Assembly: GCF_003626645.1 (NCBI RefSeq)
Contig: NZ_RBAM01000015.1
Span: 1-64,000 of the forward strand
Direction of reading: 5' to 3'
Source of the DNA: Streptomyces klenkii
GTDB taxonomy: Bacteria; Actinomycetota; Actinomycetes; Streptomycetales; Streptomycetaceae
DNA length: 64,000 nucleotides
The notes beneath the pieces are model-generated. The model did no database searches. It saw nothing but the letters and a program-made list of their open reading frames with translations, and was not told the origin of the DNA. Within the stretch, counting starts at the first letter, position 1; each line of letters begins with the position of its first letter. Below are positions 60,376-64,000 of this stretch, one piece after another. The translations under genes and the position numbers were made by a program.

Positions 60376-63222
60376 ATGCACTCCGAGTTCGACGCGCGCG
60401 GTGCCGTCGGCACCGCGCGCGCACCACAGGACGAACCGATCGCGATCGTCGGCATCGCGGCGCTCTACCCGGGCGTACGGGGAGCCGACGCCTTCTGGAG
60501 GTCCCTGACCGAACCACCGCCGCCGCCCGGGGCCGGGGCCCCGTCGCTCGCGGACATCGAGGTCGACGTCGCGCAGTTCGGCATTCCGCCCGCCCAGGCC
60601 GGCGCGCTGACGCAGATGCAGCTGCTGATGCTGGAGGCGGCCCGGGAGTGCCTGGAGGACGCCAAGGCCGGCGACCGGACGCTGCAAGCCGAGCGGACGG
60701 ACGTGGTGGCGGGGGTGTGCGCGGGCCTCGACCGGCAGTACGCCAACGCCCTGCGCGTCGAGAGCAGCCGGTACGCCCGCGAGCTGGAACGGGCCATGAC
60801 CGCACCCGAGTTCGGCGGCTCGGCCCGTACGGCCGCCCAGGCCGCCGACGAGCTGCGCACCGCCCTGGTGCGGCGCCTGGGGGCGTCGCCGCACGACCGG
60901 GTCGGGGAGATGGCCAGCACCATCCCGGCCCGGATCGCGGGCGCCTTCAAGCTGCGGGGCCGCACGCTGGCCCTGGAGTCGGCCGACGCGACGTCGTTCC
61001 TCGCGCTCGCGCACGCTCTGGACAGCCTGCGCGGCGGTCTGTCGGAGGCGGTGCTGGTGGTCACGGGCCAGCGCGAGGAGGGCCCGTTCCTGCGGGCGGC
61101 GCTCGCGGCGAAGGGCCTCATCGCCGCGCAGACACGGCCGTTCGCCGCGGACGGCGACGGCTTCGCGCTCGGCGAGGGCGTGGGCGCGCTGCTGCTCAAG
61201 CGGCTGCCGTCCGCCGTCCGCGACGGGGACCGCGTCTACGCGACCGTTCGCGGCTGCGCGGTGCGCCACGAGGGGCGCCCGGGCGTGTTCCGATACTCCA
61301 CGTCCGTGGAGCGGCGCGCCGGAGCGGCCCGCGCCGCGCTGGACTCCTGCGGCGCGTCGCCGGAGTCCGTCGGCTATGTGGAGTGCGGCGGCTACGGCGT
61401 GGCGCACGAGACGCGCGCCGAACTCGACGCGCTGGCGGCGGTGTACGCGGGGGCCGGTCCCGGCACCGTGGTCGTGGGCAGCGTGCGCGACCGGCTCGGG
61501 CACACCTTCGCCAACGCGGGCCTGGCGAGCGTCACCAAGGCGGCGCTGGCCCTGTACCACCGGCGCCTGCCGGCCCAGCTCCCGCCGGAGCCGGGGCCGG
61601 GGCCGGAGCCGGGCCCCGCGTTCCGCACGCTGCCGGAGCCGCGGAAGTGGCTCCGGGAGGCGGGCGCAGGGCCGCGCCGGGCCGCGGTCAGCGGCGCGTC
61701 GCTGACCGGCACGCTCTGCCACCTGATCCTGGAGGAGCACGACCCGGACGCCGCCGCGCCGGCTGCGGAACGTCCGCGTACGGCTCGTGTCTCCGCCGCG
61801 CTCCCCGCCACGCTCTCCGCCGCGCCGGAGCCCATCGCGATCGTGGGCTACGGAGGCCGCTTCGGGGACGCGCCCGACGCCGACGCCTTCCGGGCCGCCA
61901 TGCTCACCGGCGAGGACCGCATCGGGCCGCTGCCGGAGTCCCTCCTCGACCGCGAGCTCTACTACGAGCCCGGCAAGCTGAGCCTCACCCGCAGCTACAC
62001 CGACCAGGGCTCGCCCCTGGAGGTGCCGGAGCAGCCCCCGGAAGGGCTGCGCATCCCGCCGCGCCGCTGGGCCGTCATGGACGCCGCGCAACGCGTGGCC
62101 CTGTCCGTGGCGGGCGAGTTGCTGGCGCGCCGCGGCCCGGCGGCCGCGGCGCTGCGCGGGCCGGGCCTGGTCGCGACGGGCACCAACCTGAGCCTGGCCC
62201 GGGAGCGGCGCGCGGCCGCGGGGCTGGCCCTGGGCGAGGTCGAGTCGGCCGTCGGCGGGCTCGCCGCGCTCGGCCGGCTGGATCCGACCGAGACGGCGAC
62301 GCTGCTCGACCTGGTCCGCGAGCGGTACGCGCCGGAGCCGGGCCCGCGCGGGCCGGAGGACCTCGACGGCGCCCTGGCCGGCGGCGTCGCGGCCGTGATC
62401 GCCAATGAGTACGGCCTGGACGCCGTGCCGCTGGGGATCGAGGCGGCGTGCGCGTCGTCGCTCGCCGCGCTGGACGTGGCGGTGGGACGGCTGCGCTCCG
62501 GCAGCGTGGACTACGCGCTGGCGGGCGGCGTCGAACTGCCCTGCAACGCCCGCGACATGGTGCTGTGCTCGGCGCTGGGGCTGCTCTCGCACGGGCGGAT
62601 CACCCCCTTCGACGCCGCGGCGGACGGCTTCACGCCGGGCGACGGCTGCGCCCTGTTCCTGCTCAAGCGCTACGCGGACGCCCGCCGCGACGGGGACGCG
62701 ATCCACGGCCTGCTGTGCGGGATCGGCGCGTCGAACGACGCGAAGTCCCTGATCGCCCCGGACGCGGACGGGCAGGTGCGGGCGATGCGCCAGGCGTTCG
62801 GGCAGGCGGGCTTCGACCCGGCCGACGTGGGCTACCTGGAGGCGCACGGCACGGGCACCCGCGTGGGCGACCGGGTCGAGATCGCCGCGGTCGCGCGGGT
62901 GTACGCGAGCCCGCACCGGCGGCGGCCGCTGGAAATCGGCTCCGCCAAGTCGTTCTTCGGCCACACCTTCGCTGCGGCGGGCGCCGCCGGGCTGCTGCGC
63001 GCCCTGCACGCCCTGCGGACCGGGGTGCTGCCGGCCAACGCGGGCCTCACCACCGTCAATCCGGAGCTGGAGCTGGACCGCGTGCCCGCGCGCGTGTCCA
63101 CGGCCTCGCGGCCGTGGGAGTCCGCGCCCGGGCGGCCGCGCCGCGCGGGCGTCAGCTCCTTCGGTACCGGCGGCATCAACTATCACGTGCTGATCGAGGA
63201 ACACCTGGACGGGCCACGATGA
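60376..63222 (+). CDS. Fused pseudo-ketosynthase/ketosynthase protein
   Basis: This 948-aa protein has two thiolase-fold condensing domains, each starting with EPIAIVG (at residues 20 and 485). In the first, the active-site cysteine position reads ESADATS (D204 instead of C), the first histidine is G338 (VECGGYG) and the lysine is R371; only H376 remains, so it should be inactive and chain-length-factor-like. The second is intact: C692 (EAACASSL), H824 (EAHGTGT), K858 and H863 (SAKSFFGH). No acyltransferase or carrier domain is present. It is coupled (ATGA) to an acyl-CoA dehydrogenase. Confidence 0.9.
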   Translation: MHSEFDARGAVGTARAPQDEPIAIVGIAALYPGVRGADAFWRSLTEPPPPPGAGAPSLADIEVDVAQFGIPPAQAGALTQMQLLMLEAARECLEDAKAGDRTLQAERTDVVAGVCAGLDRQYANALRVESSRYARELERAMTAPEFGGSARTAAQAADELRTALVRRLGASPHDRVGEMASTIPARIAGAFKLRGRTLALESADATSFLALAHALDSLRGGLSEAVLVVTGQREEGPFLRAALAAKGLIAAQTRPFAADGDGFALGEGVGALLLKRLPSAVRDGDRVYATVRGCAVRHEGRPGVFRYSTSVERRAGAARAALDSCGASPESVGYVECGGYGVAHETRAELDALAAVYAGAGPGTVVVGSVRDRLGHTFANAGLASVTKAALALYHRRLPAQLPPEPGPGPEPGPAFRTLPEPRKWLREAGAGPRRAAVSGASLTGTLCHLILEEHDPDAAAPAAERPRTARVSAALPATLSAAPEPIAIVGYGGRFGDAPDADAFRAAMLTGEDRIGPLPESLLDRELYYEPGKLSLTRSYTDQGSPLEVPEQPPEGLRIPPRRWAVMDAAQRVALSVAGELLARRGPAAAALRGPGLVATGTNLSLARERRAAAGLALGEVESAVGGLAALGRLDPTETATLLDLVRERYAPEPGPRGPEDLDGALAGGVAAVIANEYGLDAVPLGIEAACASSLAALDVAVGRLRSGSVDYALAGGVELPCNARDMVLCSALGLLSHGRITPFDAAADGFTPGDGCALFLLKRYADARRDGDAIHGLLCGIGASNDAKSLIAPDADGQVRAMRQAFGQAGFDPADVGYLEAHGTGTRVGDRVEIAAVARVYASPHRRRPLEIGSAKSFFGHTFAAAGAAGLLRALHALRTGVLPANAGLTTVNPELELDRVPARVSTASRPWESAPGRPRRAGVSSFGTGGINYHVLIEEHLDGPR

Positions 63223-64000
63223 ACTTCGACTTCGACACCGAGACCGCGGAGATGCGCGACATGGTCGTGCGCTTCGCCCGGCGCGACCTCGGCGGCGGCA
63301 CGGCGGCGCACGACCCGGAGGACTTCCGGCGCCGCTGGCAGCTCGCGGGCAAGCAGGGCCTCACCGGCGCGAGCGTGCCCGCCGCGTACGGCGGCAGCGG
63401 GCTGGGCGCCGTCACGACCGCGGCGCTGATGGAGGCCCTCGGCTACGGGTGCGCCGACCAGGGCTTCGCGTTCTCCGTCGCCGCGCACCTGTTCGCGGCC
63501 GTCATGCCGATCACCGAGTTCGGCACCGAGGAGCAGAAACAGCGCTGGCTGCCGCCCCTCGCCTCGGGCGAGGCGATCGCCGCGCACGCCATCACCGAGC
63601 CCGCCGCCGGCTCCGACGCCCTGAACCTGCGAACGCGCGCCGTGCGCGAGGGCGACGCGTACGTGCTGAACGGCAGCAAGTGCTTCACCACCAACTCCCC
63701 CGTGGCCGACGTGTTCGTGCTCCAGGCGGCGACGTCGCCCGGGGGCGGCTTCTTCGGCCTGACGACCTTCGTCCTGGCGGCGGGCACGCCCGGCCTGACG
63801 GTGGGCCCGCGCTACGACAAGGTGGGCCTGCAGGGCTCGCCGATGGCCGACGTGTACCTCACGGACTGCGTGGTGCCGGCCGCGGACGTCCTCGGCGAGG
63901 AAGGCTCCGGCGCGGGCATCTTCTCCTCGTCGATGAAGTGGGAGCGCACGTGCCTGTTCGCCACCTACCTCGGGGCGATGCAGCGCGTACTGGAATCCAC
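63219..64000 (+). CDS. Acyl-CoA dehydrogenase (partial, runs off the right edge)
   Basis: About 260 codons are visible, reading as an acyl-CoA dehydrogenase: HAITEPAAGSDALNLRT at the flavin site, GSKCFTTNSP, and MKWERTCLFA, whose glutamate occupies the catalytic position used by the isovaleryl/long-chain branch. The ATG overlaps the KS gene stop (ATGA). Next to a KS gene and a SARP it probably desaturates a carrier- or CoA-bound acyl intermediate in a secondary-metabolite pathway. The C-terminal third is outside the window. Confidence 0.88.
   Translation, partial: MNFDFDTETAEMRDMVVRFARRDLGGGTAAHDPEDFRRRWQLAGKQGLTGASVPAAYGGSGLGAVTTAALMEALGYGCADQGFAFSVAAHLFAAVMPITEFGTEEQKQRWLPPLASGEAIAAHAITEPAAGSDALNLRTRAVREGDAYVLNGSKCFTTNSPVADVFVLQAATSPGGGFFGLTTFVLAAGTPGLTVGPRYDKVGLQGSPMADVYLTDCVVPAADVLGEEGSGAGIFSSSMKWERTCLFATYLGAMQRVLES

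Noticed and set aside
60181..63204. 1007-codon minus-strand open frame opposite the KS didomain
   Set aside because: Antisense shadow; the plus strand has clear condensing-enzyme motifs and a coupled downstream gene.

Overview
The window is chromosomal DNA of a Streptomyces, or a very close actinomycete. The evidence is about 72-75% GC, strong G/C third-position bias, many GTG/TTG starts, ATGA-coupled genes, several leaderless promoters with a TANNNT box about 7 nt before the start codon, a SsgA-family protein and a SARP regulator. As far as I recall, the gene order runs parallel to S. coelicolor in descending direction (hopanoid genes, zitB, idi, SCO6745-like, fad genes, ssgD). No tRNA, rRNA, intact IS or CRISPR was seen. 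There are 52 supported protein genes; the first (ispG) and last (acyl-CoA dehydrogenase) are cut by the window edges.

Layout. (1) 1-8601, minus strand: hopanoid operon hpnC-hpnD-hpnE-prenyl synthase-shc-hpnG-hpnH-ispG, which makes squalene from farnesyl diphosphate, cyclises it and adds a ribosyl-derived side chain; ispG feeds the MEP pathway. (2) 8989-16110, minus strand: a tightly coupled seven-gene unit holding a DUF5941/CDP-alcohol phosphotransferase fusion, a nucleotidyltransferase, a glycerol-1-phosphate-dehydrogenase-like enzyme, a second CDP-alcohol phosphotransferase, a GT2 glycosyltransferase and a Wzm/Wzt (TagG/TagH)-type exporter. I know of no characterised product for it. A galE gene diverges from it. 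(3) 17.5-26 kb: zitB with a Zur-like box, idi, an anti-sigma-like ATPase, an enoyl-CoA hydratase, a DJ-1/AraC pair, an SCO6745-family gene under a palindromic operator, and tex. (4) 26.2-31.5 kb: a translationally coupled Pls-type single-module NRPS and M1 peptidase. The A-domain code reads like lysine, which points to an epsilon-poly-lysine synthesis/degradation pair. (5) 31.8-36.2 kb: ABC-F, a small Cys-rich protein, a methyltransferase, a DapA-family enzyme and a MmcQ-like protein. (6) 36.2-43.1 kb: a beta-oxidation operon (acyl-CoA racemase, dehydrogenase, thiolase, FadB) behind a promoter with a KstR-like box, plus a convergent MerR regulator. (7) 43.2-53.4 kb: secreted peptidases, endonuclease V, a YciI protein, a BNR-repeat protein, an orphan histidine kinase, an SsgA-like protein with a Crp-like site, a GT-C membrane protein and a pyrophosphatase. 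(8) 53.5-59.1 kb: a DMT permease, then an MMPL transporter with its own NarL-type two-component system. (9) 59.4-64 kb: the start of a polyketide or fatty-acid-like cluster, with a SARP regulator, a fused pseudo-KS/KS protein and an acyl-CoA dehydrogenase.

The best candidates for undescribed biology are block 2 (including a CDP-alcohol phosphotransferase whose last catalytic aspartate is histidine), the KS didomain in block 9, and the lysine-code Pls/M1 pair in block 4. Everything here was read by eye; no database search was run.
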